Of a stretch of 64,000 nucleotides of DNA, positions 34,601 to 43,232 are shown in pieces. The notes under the pieces were generated by a model. The model saw only the letters and a list, made by a program, of their open reading frames with translations. It was not told the origin of the DNA and did not search any database. Origin of the DNA: JAVBTR01 sp031556065 (GTDB taxonomy: Bacteria > Bacillota > Clostridia > Christensenellales > Aristaeellaceae); contig JAVBTR010000060.1 in the NCBI GenBank assembly GCA_031556065.1, positions 1 through 64,000 on the forward strand, written 5' to 3'. The number at the start of each line of letters is the position of its first letter. Positions within the stretch are counted from its first letter, which is position 1. Both the position numbers and the translations under genes were made by a program.

Positions 34601-35555
34601 CCCTTTGCCTCCCCTTAATCAACTCCCTCCATTTTAACACGATTTCGCTTAATAAAAAAGCCATTCCCCATAAAACAGGGGCCAGGGCAGGGGAGGCGCT
34701 ATGGAAACTGACGGTTTCCCGGGCTTGGGCAGGAAAGAGGGGTATCAGCACATAGGCAATTCCGAAGGCAGCCGCCCCATGAACCGCCTTTAAAAGAATA
34801 TAGGGCAAAAGGGGAAGGCTGCCTTTTCGGTAGAAGGCGAAGTTCTGCATCATAAGGGATACACCCCCAAAGGATACCAGCATGGCGCAAAGGGCCGGGG
34901 CCAGCCTTGAATCCACAAAGGGAATGAGGCTGATATCCTTTACTCCTTTGGTCACTTCTAAAAAGCCCTGAAGCAGGGCCAGGGTCACAGCATCGCAAAA
35001 AGGCAAAAATTTTCCTAAAAGCATGCTCAGGCAGCTGCCCATAACCATGCAGCCGCAGACAGTCAGCATGGTTTGGGCAGCTCGGTTCACAGCTTCGGAA
35101 AAGCTTAGCACCGTGTTTTCACCTTTGCCAACTTCGCCCTTGGTATGCATGGGCAATAAAAGTGATAGACCCGCTGTTAAAAAGGCCCCCAGGGTGGAGG
35201 CGATGAATATGGGCACCCCATGGCCCAAAAGCCAGTGGGGCACCGTGCCAAGCAAGAACATGGGACTCATGACAGCGGTCATATGGGCAAAGGCCCGGTA
35301 AGACTTAGGTTTGAAATTCCCAAAGCTGGAAAGCCGTGCCCCTGTGGGGGAACCGGAAAGCAGTCCCATCAGCGCCATGGGGATGGCGCTGCGCTTTTGC
35401 GGCAAACGGGAGGTGGCAAGGAGCATGACCGTCAGAAAGGGGAACAGTCCCGGCAGCACCGCGGAAGCGAAAAGTGCGCAGGCATCTCTGGCGCAAAGCA
35501 TGATGTCACTGGGATATAAAAGCATTAAAAATGCACATAATAACAAGAAAAGCAC
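34587..35555 (-). CDS. YlbJ-like sporulation membrane protein
   Basis: A 322-residue protein with about eight hydrophobic helices. The pattern LFASAVLPGLFPFLTVMLLA, GLLSGSPTGARL and the nucleoside-gate-like C-terminal half match the YlbJ/SpoIIM-associated nucleoside recognition family found in spore formers. In Bacillus, YlbJ is needed for spore cortex formation. The match is by pattern only; another gate-domain transporter is possible. It leads a three-gene coupled operon. Confidence 0.65.
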   Translation of the reverse strand: MLFLLLCAFLMLLYPSDIMLCARDACALFASAVLPGLFPFLTVMLLATSRLPQKRSAIPMALMGLLSGSPTGARLSSFGNFKPKSYRAFAHMTAVMSPMFLLGTVPHWLLGHGVPIFIASTLGAFLTAGLSLLLPMHTKGEVGKGENTVLSFSEAVNRAAQTMLTVCGCMVMGSCLSMLLGKFLPFCDAVTLALLQGFLEVTKGVKDISLIPFVDSRLAPALCAMLVSFGGVSLMMQNFAFYRKGSLPLLPYILLKAVHGAAAFGIAYVLIPLFPAQARETVSFHSASPALAPVLWGMAFLLSEIVLKWRELIKGRQRDAAG

Positions 35556-35590
35556 TTTATCACCTCAATTAACCCATATGCGCGGCTGGA

Positions 35591-35619
35591 TTGCTTTATG
35601 AGCCTGGGTGCTTTATAAT
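35591..35619 (+). promoter_or_regulatory. Promoter of the DUF1015 gene
   Basis: TTGCTT (35591-35596), 17 bases, TATAAT (35614-35619), 33 bases before the start codon. Confidence 0.65.
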
Positions 35620-35652
35620 AAAAAAGCAATACGATGTGAAGGAATGAGGCCC

Positions 35653-36879
35653 ATGAGTTTAAATTGGAACAGCCTAGGCGTTGCCCCGGCAGATATTCTA
35701 TTGCCCAACGAGAAAATCGATTATACTGCTTACGCAGTGGTGGCCTGCGACCAATATACCAGCGAACCGGAATACTGGGAACGGGCAGAAAAGCTGGTAG
35801 GGGAAAAGCCTTCCACCTTGCGGATGATCCTGCCAGAAATTTACCTGGAAGATTCCCATGCCCGTGTGCCACAGATTCACCAGGCCATGGCGGAGTACTT
35901 AGCTGGGGGCATTTTGAAAACCCGCGTGGGAAACGGCTTCGTTTTAACCTTAAGGGAAACGGAAAGCGGCTGCCGTGTGGGATTGGTATTAAAACTGGAT
36001 TTGGAACAATATAGCTACGATAAGGGCGCTAAGAGCATGGTGAGGGCCACGGAAGGCACCATTCTATCTCGTATCCCACCACGGATGGCGGTACGGCAAA
36101 ATGCCCCGGTGGAATTCCCCCATGTATTGGTTTTGATGGATGACAGCGAAAATACGATCATCGAACCCTTATACGCTATCCGCCATAACTTAAAGCCCCT
36201 GTACGATTTCCCGCTGATGCTGGGAGGCGGCCATTTAAAGGGTTATGCTATTACGCAAGAGTGCCATTTACAATCCGTTTACGACGGGTTAACCGCCTTA
36301 AAGCAAAAAGTGCCCTTCCTGTTTGCCGTGGGCGATGGCAACCACTCTCTGGCCACGGCCAAGGCTGTATGGAATGAACTGAAAAAGGATTTGTCCGATT
36401 CGGAAAAACTGAGCCACCCGGCCCGCTATGCCTTGGTGGAAATAGAAAATATACACTGTCCGGCGTTGCAGTTCGAACCCATTCACCGGCTGGTAACAAA
36501 TATAGCCCCAGACGCGCTTGTAAGCGAAATGGCTGCCCCGGAAGAAGGCAAACATCATTTTACCGTGATTACCGAAAAGGGCACTCAGACCCTAGCTGTG
36601 CCCGGTGAAAACGCGGCCCTGCCCGTAGGCACGCTACAAAACTTTTTAGACCATTACCTTGCCAGCCATGGGGACGCTCAAATAGACTACATCCACGGAG
36701 AACATTCCCTGACCACCCTTGCGGTAAAAAAGAATGCCGTAGGCTTCTTGGTTCCCACTCTAGAAAAAAGCGCCCTGTTCACCGCGGTGAACAAGGACGG
36801 CGCACTGCCCCGCAAAACCTTTTCCATGGGCGAAGCTCACGAAAAACGCTATTACCTGGAAGGCAGAAAAATCAAATAA
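35653..36879 (+). CDS. DUF1015 family protein
   Basis: A 408-residue cytoplasmic protein. Landmarks of the family are seen: YAVVACDQYTSEPEYW, the DGNHSLATAKAVW block (about 232-244) and VEIENIHCPALQFEPIHR. Its biochemical role is unknown; in other Clostridia it often sits near serine biosynthesis genes, which is not so here. I choose the ATG at 35653 for its AAGGAATGAGG site; the ATG at 35644 is too close to that site. It is a single gene ending just before a 311-base hairpin repeat. Confidence 0.85.
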   Translation: MSLNWNSLGVAPADILLPNEKIDYTAYAVVACDQYTSEPEYWERAEKLVGEKPSTLRMILPEIYLEDSHARVPQIHQAMAEYLAGGILKTRVGNGFVLTLRETESGCRVGLVLKLDLEQYSYDKGAKSMVRATEGTILSRIPPRMAVRQNAPVEFPHVLVLMDDSENTIIEPLYAIRHNLKPLYDFPLMLGGGHLKGYAITQECHLQSVYDGLTALKQKVPFLFAVGDGNHSLATAKAVWNELKKDLSDSEKLSHPARYALVEIENIHCPALQFEPIHRLVTNIAPDALVSEMAAPEEGKHHFTVITEKGTQTLAVPGENAALPVGTLQNFLDHYLASHGDAQIDYIHGEHSLTTLAVKKNAVGFLVPTLEKSALFTAVNKDGALPRKTFSMGEAHEKRYYLEGRKIK

Positions 36880-36901
36880 TCTGGTTTTTTTGGAAGAGCG
36901 A

Positions 36902-37212
36902 GGGGCTGTCGCAGTAAAAATAAGGGATTTTCAAGGGTGGTAACCCTTGAATGGGTTAGGGTGAAACCCCACGTAACCTATCGAAGGTAAAAACAAAACC
37001 CAGGTCAAGGCAGCGTTAGCGGTCCTTGACCTGGGTTTTGCTTTTTAGATTTCAATAGGCACGGTGGGTTCTGATCCGGTCATTCAATCGTCGCGCTGCT
37101 AATGCATCCTCCGCTTCGCTTTTTGCGTGCACTGCACCCGCTCAGCTACGTCGCCACTCCCGCATAAGGGATGAAATCCCTTATGTATCCCAACTCTTGC
37201 TGCCACAGCCCC
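36902..37212. repeat. Hairpin-array repeat, copy B
   Basis: An intergenic element of 311 bases filling the gap between the DUF1015 and nrdR genes. Left end GGGGCTGTCGCAG and right end CTGCCACAGCCCC are imperfect inverted ends. Inside are TTCAAGGGT-GGTA-ACCCTTGAA (36930-36951), a long 16-bp terminator stem (36995-37039), and CATAAGGGAT-GAA-ATCCCTTATG (37163-37185). About two-thirds of it is repeated at 51531-51870. No protein-coding capacity is seen. Confidence 0.85.
36995..37045 (+). terminator. Terminator stem inside repeat B
   Basis: 16-bp perfect arms AAAACCCAGGTCAAGG (36995-37010) and CCTTGACCTGGGTTTT (37024-37039) followed by GCTTTTT. It should stop transcription from the DUF1015 gene; the A-rich other side may also work for nrdR. 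Confidence 0.8.
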
Positions 37213-37222
37213 TTCTTTATAG

Positions 37223-37684
37223 CTATTTCTTCTGTTCCGACAGCATTTTCGTCAGCTCTTGCATGAAGCTGCCTATGTCTGTGAATTGGCGGTAAACTGA
37301 GGCGAAGCGGACGTAGGCCACCTGATCCCGCTCTTTAAGCTCCGACATGACCTGTTCGCCCAGCCAGCGGGTGGAGACCTCTTCCTCCATAGTGGAATAG
37401 GCAGCCTGCTCGATACGGGCTACCATGGCATCGATTTCGGCAACGGAAATGGAACGCTTTTCACAGGCGTGCATGACGCTGTTTTTAAGCTTGCGGCTAT
37501 CGAACAATTCCCGGCGGCCATCTTTTTTTACCACCAAAAGAGGAGTCAGTTCGATCTTTTCGTAGGTGGTAAAACGACGGCCGCAGTTAATGCACTCCCG
37601 GCGGCGGCGAATGCTGGTGCCTTCCTCGGTGGGGCGGGAATCCACGACCTTGCTATCGGTGCAGCTGCAAAATTGGCATTTCAT
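37223..37684 (-). CDS. nrdR: Transcriptional repressor NrdR
   Basis: A 153-residue regulator of ribonucleotide reductase genes. The N-terminal zinc ribbon has paired cysteines CQFCSC and CINCGRRF with SRPTEEGTSIRRRRECI between them. The ATP-cone follows (LVVKKDGRRELFDSRKLKNSVMHAC). It binds NrdR boxes when loaded with dATP/ATP. The size is normal. It ends next to repeat B; ylmC lies upstream by 53 bases. Confidence 0.96.
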   Translation of the reverse strand: MKCQFCSCTDSKVVDSRPTEEGTSIRRRRECINCGRRFTTYEKIELTPLLVVKKDGRRELFDSRKLKNSVMHACEKRSISVAEIDAMVARIEQAAYSTMEEEVSTRWLGEQVMSELKERDQVAYVRFASVYRQFTDIGSFMQELTKMLSEQKK

Positions 37685-37737
37685 TTGTTATTCTTCCTTC
37701 CCGTTGGCATTTGTGTGTATTATAACGTAAAAAACCC

Positions 37738-37983
37738 TTAAACGCAAACGGTATCTATGTCTACCAAGATCACATCGTCGCCGATTTTGCAGATCCTGTC
37801 CCAGGGGATCACGATGCCGCATTTTTCCCCCCGTAAGGTGAGCATGAAGCTGGTTTCGCCGGGAACGACGAGGGCTTCCACCTGGCCCGTATGCAGCGAA
37901 AATTCGATATCCATCACCTTGCCCAGCAGCCGCCCGTCCCGGGTATTGACCACATCCTTGGTGCGCAATTCAGATAAGCTCAA
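37738..37983 (-). CDS. YlmC/YmxH PRC-barrel protein
   Basis: An 81-residue sporulation-associated PRC-barrel protein: LSELRTKDVVNTRDGRLLGKVMDIEF followed by GEKCGIVIPWDRICKIGDDVILVDI. I set the start at TTG 37983, since GGGAGG lies 7 bases upstream. The alternative GTG at 38001 would put that site inside the gene. The ribosome site lies in the 3' arm of the terminator of the upstream LCP gene, and the TTG lies in its U-tract. Confidence 0.85.
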   Translation of the reverse strand: MSLSELRTKDVVNTRDGRLLGKVMDIEFSLHTGQVEALVVPGETSFMLTLRGEKCGIVIPWDRICKIGDDVILVDIDTVCV

Positions 37984-38024
37984 AAAAACACCTCCCTGCA
38001 CATTTAGAATATGCGGGGAGGTGT
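37981..38024 (-). terminator. Rho-independent terminator of the LCP gene, overlapping the ylmC ribosome site
   Basis: Arms ACACCTCCCTGCA (37988-38000) and TGCGGGGAGGTGT (38012-38024) pair over 13 positions with one G-U, followed on the minus strand by six Ts. The same 3' arm holds the GGGAGG used by ylmC. Confidence 0.85.
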
Positions 38025-38035
38025 TGAAGGTTGCA

Positions 38036-39211
38036 TTATTTTGGGTAAACTTCGCCGTAGATGAACTTTTGCAGGGTATCGATGTTGAGCTTGAAATTCT
38101 TTTCGTTCATGTAGACCATGTCGCTGCCGTTGATATCCTTGTAGCCGAAGCTGCCATCCATGGGGATGCGGTGCTGGGAGATCAGGGCCTTGCCGTTTTG
38201 CAGGTTACTCAAGAGGTTATTGTTGAAGATTAGCGCACCGCCAATTTCAAACATTTTGGAGGTAGGGAGGTTGGTATAAACGTAAGGCAGGGCCGCTTCC
38301 ATGAGGTTGGCAAGCTTATCCAGGTTCATGTCCTGCATAACAGCGTTTAGGAGGGTTTCTAAAAGCCTGCGCTGGCGTTCGGTACGGTTGGTGTCGTTTT
38401 CGCCTTTCAGACTGCGGATTCTGGCAAAGGTCACGGCCTGCATGCCGTCCAGGTGGTAGGAGTTGATCCCGTCCAGGCCTTTAACGGCAGTGCGTTGAAC
38501 CTTATCCATGGGTTCTTTTTTTAGCTCATAGTTGATGCGGTTGGCTTCCACCTTGGACATTTCAATATCGATGCCGCCCATGGAATCGATGATGGCGGCC
38601 AGGCCAAAGATATTGACTGTAACAAAATATTCAATGTTCATTTGGAAGTTATGGTTGATGGTGCGCATGGCCAACGCAGGGCCGGCATTGGCCACACCGC
38701 TTTTTTCACCTGCCATGCTGCCAAAATGGTACGCCACATTCACGCGGTTTTGGTTTTTGTAGCCTGGAATGGTAACGCAGGTATCGCGCATAATGGAGGT
38801 AAGCTTAATGGGCTTTTCTGCGTCCCTGGAGGTATCGATAGAGCAGATCAATATGGCGTCGGAACGGCCAGTGGTAACGTCCTTGCGGGCATCCAGGCCC
38901 ATCAGAAGAATATTGATAACCCCGCTGGGCAGGTTTTCATTGATCTCCAGTTCGGAAGGATCGATGGTAACAGAATTGTCTGCCAGCTGTTCCGCGTGGC
39001 TCAAAGCGTCGGCATCGTTATTGGTGTCTGCTTCTTCTTCCTCTGCTTCTTCCTGATCCCATTCATCCCATTGCTGCTGGTCTTCCTCATCCAAGGTAGC
39101 GTAGACCAACCCCAGGGATAATTCTTCTTCATCGTCCTCGGCCAGGGCCAGACAGGGCAGCACCAGCATAAGGGATAGGCATAGGCAAAGCAAGCGTTTC
39201 ATCAGTTTCAA
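38036..39211 (-). CDS. LytR-CpsA-Psr (LCP) family protein
   Basis: A 391-residue exported protein. It has a signal peptide (to ALA-ED, about residue 25), a very acidic linker (about 26-70, rich in E, D and Q), then the LCP domain. LCP signatures are NILLMGLDARKDVTTGRSDAILICS, KLTSIMRDTCVTIPGY, and the Arg-rich FARIRSLKGENDTNRTERQRRLL. LCP enzymes attach wall polymers to peptidoglycan. An exported, non-anchored form is less usual. The TTG start at 39211 has AGGAGG at 9 bases; an ATG three codons later is too far from it. Confidence 0.88.
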   Translation of the reverse strand: MKLMKRLLCLCLSLMLVLPCLALAEDDEEELSLGLVYATLDEEDQQQWDEWDQEEAEEEEADTNNDADALSHAEQLADNSVTIDPSELEINENLPSGVINILLMGLDARKDVTTGRSDAILICSIDTSRDAEKPIKLTSIMRDTCVTIPGYKNQNRVNVAYHFGSMAGEKSGVANAGPALAMRTINHNFQMNIEYFVTVNIFGLAAIIDSMGGIDIEMSKVEANRINYELKKEPMDKVQRTAVKGLDGINSYHLDGMQAVTFARIRSLKGENDTNRTERQRRLLETLLNAVMQDMNLDKLANLMEAALPYVYTNLPTSKMFEIGGALIFNNNLLSNLQNGKALISQHRIPMDGSFGYKDINGSDMVYMNEKNFKLNIDTLQKFIYGEVYPK

Positions 39212-39281
39212 GAATAAAGTCCTCCTCGTTTAAAGTGAACGGAATCATTATACGTTTGGATTTTCCATTTTGCAACCTTTT

Positions 39282-42200
39282 CTACTTTTCTTCCCTAAGC
39301 ACCACAGCATATGTGCCGGGGATGACAGGGGCGGTCAGATAGCGGTGGTTACCCATAATGCGGCCATAGGGCATGGCTTCCTCAGAAGGCATGTAAGGCT
39401 CCACAAAGAGGGTTTCCATGGCTTTTTCAGTATCGGCCCCCAAAGAGGCAAGGGTATAATCCGTTTCGAAGGTTTCGCTGTTATAGGCGTTTACTTCCGT
39501 GAGCATGGCAGCGACTTCCTTCATGGAGAAGCAAATCGTGGCGGAGGGGACAGCACTCATGACAGAGATGCTTTCCCGGCCACGTTTGATGGCCAGATCA
39601 ATCTGATACAGATCGGACAGGGGCTGGAGGGTTTTCGTATCCAGCTGGGAAACGGGGTTAATGGACAGGAAGAACACAGCGTCCTTCAGATCGACCTTTT
39701 GTTCTTTTAGGGTCTTAGCCATTTCCTCGCTTACCAGCTCGCTCAGGTCGATCATCACAGCGCAATCCTTTAATTGCATGCTCAGATGGGTGACACCCTT
39801 GCGGCGCAGAATGCCAATGGAGGAATAGGAAAGCCGCAGGGTACGGCCGGTGTAAGTTTTATGGCCGTCGTCATCGGTTAGATAGCCGCCGTCTTTGTTT
39901 AATTCCGCTTCGCCTCGGATCACAAGGAGCACCTGCTGGGTCTCTTCATTTAGGCGCATGGAGGGGCTTAAGGGTCTTGGCTGCTGGGTTTGGCTGTCCA
40001 GCATAATGCTGCCGATTCTGATGTAGGAGAAGGTCAATTCCTCCGTGGTGTTTAAAACCACGTCCAGCTTGGAGCCGTTTTCAAGCATGATGATCTGGTG
40101 AACGGGAATGATCCGCTCCCCGGTGAAGCCTGGGCCTGGCATGGGGAAATCGTCCAGATCGGGCATGATCAAAAACTCTGTGGCGTCCTGGGAAAGCACC
40201 AGACGGTAGTTGCTGCCTGCTTCCAGGTTGCTCAGGGAATAGGGGTAGCTGCCGGGCTCCTCGCCCTGCTTGCGGGTTAAGATACCATCCAGCCAATCCC
40301 CATCCAGAAGGCCTGAATAGGTAAAGGCAAATTCTTCTGGATCCGGTTCCCCCATGTACTTGAATAGGTTGGGTTCAGGGGTAATAACAAGCCTGCGCTG
40401 ATTAATGGTGTACTTTACATTTTCAGTGGATTCCACCACGTTGCTATCCCCTGGAATAAAGAAGGAAAGCAGGTATTCCCCGGCGTCGGAAGGCGGGGAG
40501 GACAGTTTATACTTGGTGTTGCCCTCTACCTGGTAGTAGGTAACGGTGACCGTGCCGCTGGTTAAGGGGTGATGCTCCGGCAGCTTCATGGCCTTGCCGT
40601 CGTAGGTCTTGGACAAGCTGCCTGTTAACCTAAGGGCATCAGCACCTTCCACCTTGGTAATTTTAAAGGGGTAGGAATAGGTGCCCCCGGCATAATCTGG
40701 GTGGTTATCCGGCACCGTTAGTACCAGGGTATAATCCCCAGCGTTTTTAGGGGTGCCCCCCCCTGCGTAGGAAACGGCAATTCCCTGGGGCAGGGTAATG
40801 GGCAGAACGTAATTCTCTCCGGTATAGGATTGGTTCAGGCCGGATACATCCGGGGAATAGATGGCTTTAGCAGTTGCCAGGGTTTTCGGGGAAAACTGGA
40901 AGCCGTCCGCAGTATTGGCTGTAAGGGCGGCGCCTTCAGCGTTGGAGGCGTAGACCCGAAGGGTAATGGTTTGTCCCGGGGTCAGGCCTGCGATCTCAAT
41001 GGGGCTGGCGGTGCCAGGCACCAAGGTGGTGGTGCTGTCATACTTGGCATCCAGGGCCACATCGCCGGCCTTGTACATAATGCCAAGGGTTTTGGCATCC
41101 TTTGGAACGGTAAAGGCAACGGACAGGGTGCCCTCTTTGGGCTGTGTAATGGTGATGCCGGTAATATCAAAGCCCGGGTTCACCGCGCCGCTGTCCTGTT
41201 TGATGACGGTGGTATAGACGGTATCCCCATCGGTAATGGCGATATCCGTATCGTTTAAAACCCCATAGCCTCTTAGGTGCAGCGTGCCATCCTCGAAGGT
41301 GGTAGCATTAAGGCTGGCTCCGGAACGAAGCCGCAGGGAGATGGGGGTATTGGCAATGGGTGCGCCTTTTTCGTCTAAAACGGTGATCACTGTCAGGTTT
41401 TGGGTATTGCCTGCAATGCGGATATTCCCTTTAAAGGTGGTATCGGAGGAGGAGAGTTTAAAAATATCCAGCCGCCCGTTCAGGGTTTCTACAGCGGAGG
41501 CAGGGGCGGTCAGCTCTGCTACGAGGCAGCTGTCTTCGAACTTGAGAGTGCTGCCGGAGGCGGCTGCCACATTGACCTTGGCTCCGTTAAGGCCCGACAG
41601 AATATAGGTTCCGGCAACGATCAGGTCCTGGTTTTTATCCAAAGAGAGGATGCCTGCGTCTACGGTTTTGGCTTCGGCGGTCTGGCCGTTGACGATCACC
41701 TGATAGCTTTTCCCGGCGATGGTGGGCAGCAACAAGCCGTTGGCTGTCAAAAGCAGGGGGAAGGATTGGCCGTCCACCGTCAGGCCCATGGTGCCATTGA
41801 GGCCGGTTTGGGTGGTTTCGGTATAGCCGGGAAGGGTGGCCAAAACGTTGATGCTGCCCGTGCCGGACAAGGCCATATTGGCGCTGCCTTCCAGGGTACA
41901 GCTATTTTGCCCGGTAATGATAACCTGGCAAGGATCGCCGCTGATGGTCACAGTGCCGGTTAAAACATCGCCGCTTAAAAGCAGCTTGACGCCGGCGGTA
42001 TTGACCGTAATGGCAACGGCCCCTTTAACGTTGTAATCTCCGGCAGCTGTGATCGTCGTCGCTGCGGTAATGTTATTGGAAGCGGCAGGGGTTTCCTGCT
42101 TCACTTCCAGGACGGTGCCCTTTGGCCTGCCTGTCCACTGGGTGCCTTCCGCGGCCTTAGGCAAGAAAAGATAGAAGGTGCCGCTTAAGGCGGCGGCAGG

Positions 42201-43166
42201 GTAGTTTTCCCCATCTACAGTGAGGCTGGAGGCGCCTTGAGCGCTAAAGGAAAATGCGCTCTTGCCTTTAACGGAAAGCTTATCGCTTTTAATACAGCCG
42301 GATTGCACCTGGACCATTACATCGGTGCCTGATTGGGACACATCCTTAAGTTCAATGGCCCCGTCTCCGGTAAAAATCACTTTGCAGCCTTCTGAAATGG
42401 TTAGTTTATTAACAACGCTTAGGTTGGTCAAATCCATGGTAGCGGTGACGTTTTTTTCAAGGATTATTTCGTTGGCGGTAACCGTATCCAGGTTTAGTGA
42501 AACGGTGCGGTTTTCTTTCACGGTAATGGTGGCATTAGACCGGGATTCACCATCTTTTACTCTGTAATTGCCGCTGGTATACAGGGGCACATCGTCGATG
42601 TTCAAGTCCAGTGCCGCAGGGGAAACCCGGGCGGCCTTTAAAAGCCGGGTGCCTAGCCCATCCCGCCTGGCAAGCAAAAATTCCCCCAGGGGGCAGGCAG
42701 GTACCGGCAGGCTCAATTTGTTGGCTGTAATATGCTGACAACCCTCTATAGCACACTTAGGGGCTTGTTCACAATTTTCATTGGCGTGATCGCAGAATTC
42801 TTCGTTCCAGGGTTCTAGAGTGGGTTCCAAGGTAGGTTCTAAAGTGGGTGCCAAGGTGGGAGCCGCAGTAGGCTCCGGGGTAGGCACTGCCGTGGGCACA
42901 GGGGAGGGCTCCGATGTGGGCACAGCGGTGGGCACCTGTGTGGGTTCAGGCGTGGCTGTTACCGCAGGCGGCTGTGGTGTGGGCGTAGCCGTAGGCACAG
43001 AGGTAGGTTCTTGTGTGGGTTCGGGTGTAGCCGTTACAATGGGCGTTTCCTGTTCGGGTTGTGGTATGGGTTCCTGGGTAGGGTCATCCTCCGCAAAAGC
43101 CATTATGCCAAAAAGCAGCATAAAGGCAAGCAACAGCGCGGTTAGCTTACGCAGTGAAATTAACAT
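39282..43166 (-). CDS. Large Pro/Thr-rich surface protein with MBG-type domains
   Basis: A 1294-residue exported protein. The signal peptide MLISLRKLTALLLAFMLLFGIMAFA is followed by a long TPEPT/PTxxPT spacer (about 30-125) with no lipobox or LPXTG motif seen. A Cys-rich stretch (about 128-155) comes next, then repeated beta-solenoid-like segments, and a fibronectin-like region at about 675-765. YSGLNQSYTGEN and LFKYMGEPDPEEFAFTYSGLLDGD are typical of MBG adhesin repeats. GAGGGGG precedes the ATG at 43166. A surface or matrix role is likely; the partner is unknown. Confidence 0.72.
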   Translation of the reverse strand: MLISLRKLTALLLAFMLLFGIMAFAEDDPTQEPIPQPEQETPIVTATPEPTQEPTSVPTATPTPQPPAVTATPEPTQVPTAVPTSEPSPVPTAVPTPEPTAAPTLAPTLEPTLEPTLEPWNEEFCDHANENCEQAPKCAIEGCQHITANKLSLPVPACPLGEFLLARRDGLGTRLLKAARVSPAALDLNIDDVPLYTSGNYRVKDGESRSNATITVKENRTVSLNLDTVTANEIILEKNVTATMDLTNLSVVNKLTISEGCKVIFTGDGAIELKDVSQSGTDVMVQVQSGCIKSDKLSVKGKSAFSFSAQGASSLTVDGENYPAAALSGTFYLFLPKAAEGTQWTGRPKGTVLEVKQETPAASNNITAATTITAAGDYNVKGAVAITVNTAGVKLLLSGDVLTGTVTISGDPCQVIITGQNSCTLEGSANMALSGTGSINVLATLPGYTETTQTGLNGTMGLTVDGQSFPLLLTANGLLLPTIAGKSYQVIVNGQTAEAKTVDAGILSLDKNQDLIVAGTYILSGLNGAKVNVAAASGSTLKFEDSCLVAELTAPASAVETLNGRLDIFKLSSSDTTFKGNIRIAGNTQNLTVITVLDEKGAPIANTPISLRLRSGASLNATTFEDGTLHLRGYGVLNDTDIAITDGDTVYTTVIKQDSGAVNPGFDITGITITQPKEGTLSVAFTVPKDAKTLGIMYKAGDVALDAKYDSTTTLVPGTASPIEIAGLTPGQTITLRVYASNAEGAALTANTADGFQFSPKTLATAKAIYSPDVSGLNQSYTGENYVLPITLPQGIAVSYAGGGTPKNAGDYTLVLTVPDNHPDYAGGTYSYPFKITKVEGADALRLTGSLSKTYDGKAMKLPEHHPLTSGTVTVTYYQVEGNTKYKLSSPPSDAGEYLLSFFIPGDSNVVESTENVKYTINQRRLVITPEPNLFKYMGEPDPEEFAFTYSGLLDGDWLDGILTRKQGEEPGSYPYSLSNLEAGSNYRLVLSQDATEFLIMPDLDDFPMPGPGFTGERIIPVHQIIMLENGSKLDVVLNTTEELTFSYIRIGSIMLDSQTQQPRPLSPSMRLNEETQQVLLVIRGEAELNKDGGYLTDDDGHKTYTGRTLRLSYSSIGILRRKGVTHLSMQLKDCAVMIDLSELVSEEMAKTLKEQKVDLKDAVFFLSINPVSQLDTKTLQPLSDLYQIDLAIKRGRESISVMSAVPSATICFSMKEVAAMLTEVNAYNSETFETDYTLASLGADTEKAMETLFVEPYMPSEEAMPYGRIMGNHRYLTAPVIPGTYAVVLREEK

Positions 43167-43232
43167 CTTTTTATACCCCCTCACAGGATTAAACGCAAAT
43201 AAAGGCAATTTTGTTTCGATTTGGCAAATTTT

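Noticed and set aside
36902..37212. Riboswitch or T-box leader in the repeat
   Set aside because: It lies downstream of both flanking genes, which converge on it, and matches another copy after sigH; no riboswitch core is recognised.
37738..38001. GTG start at 38001 for ylmC
   Set aside because: This start would place the only good ribosome site (GGGAGG) inside the coding part; TTG at 37983 has correct spacing and gives the usual protein length.
41400..41963. Long Gly-rich reading frames opposite the surface protein gene
   Set aside because: They mirror the codon pattern of the 1294-residue protein on the other strand and lack ribosome sites and recognisable features.
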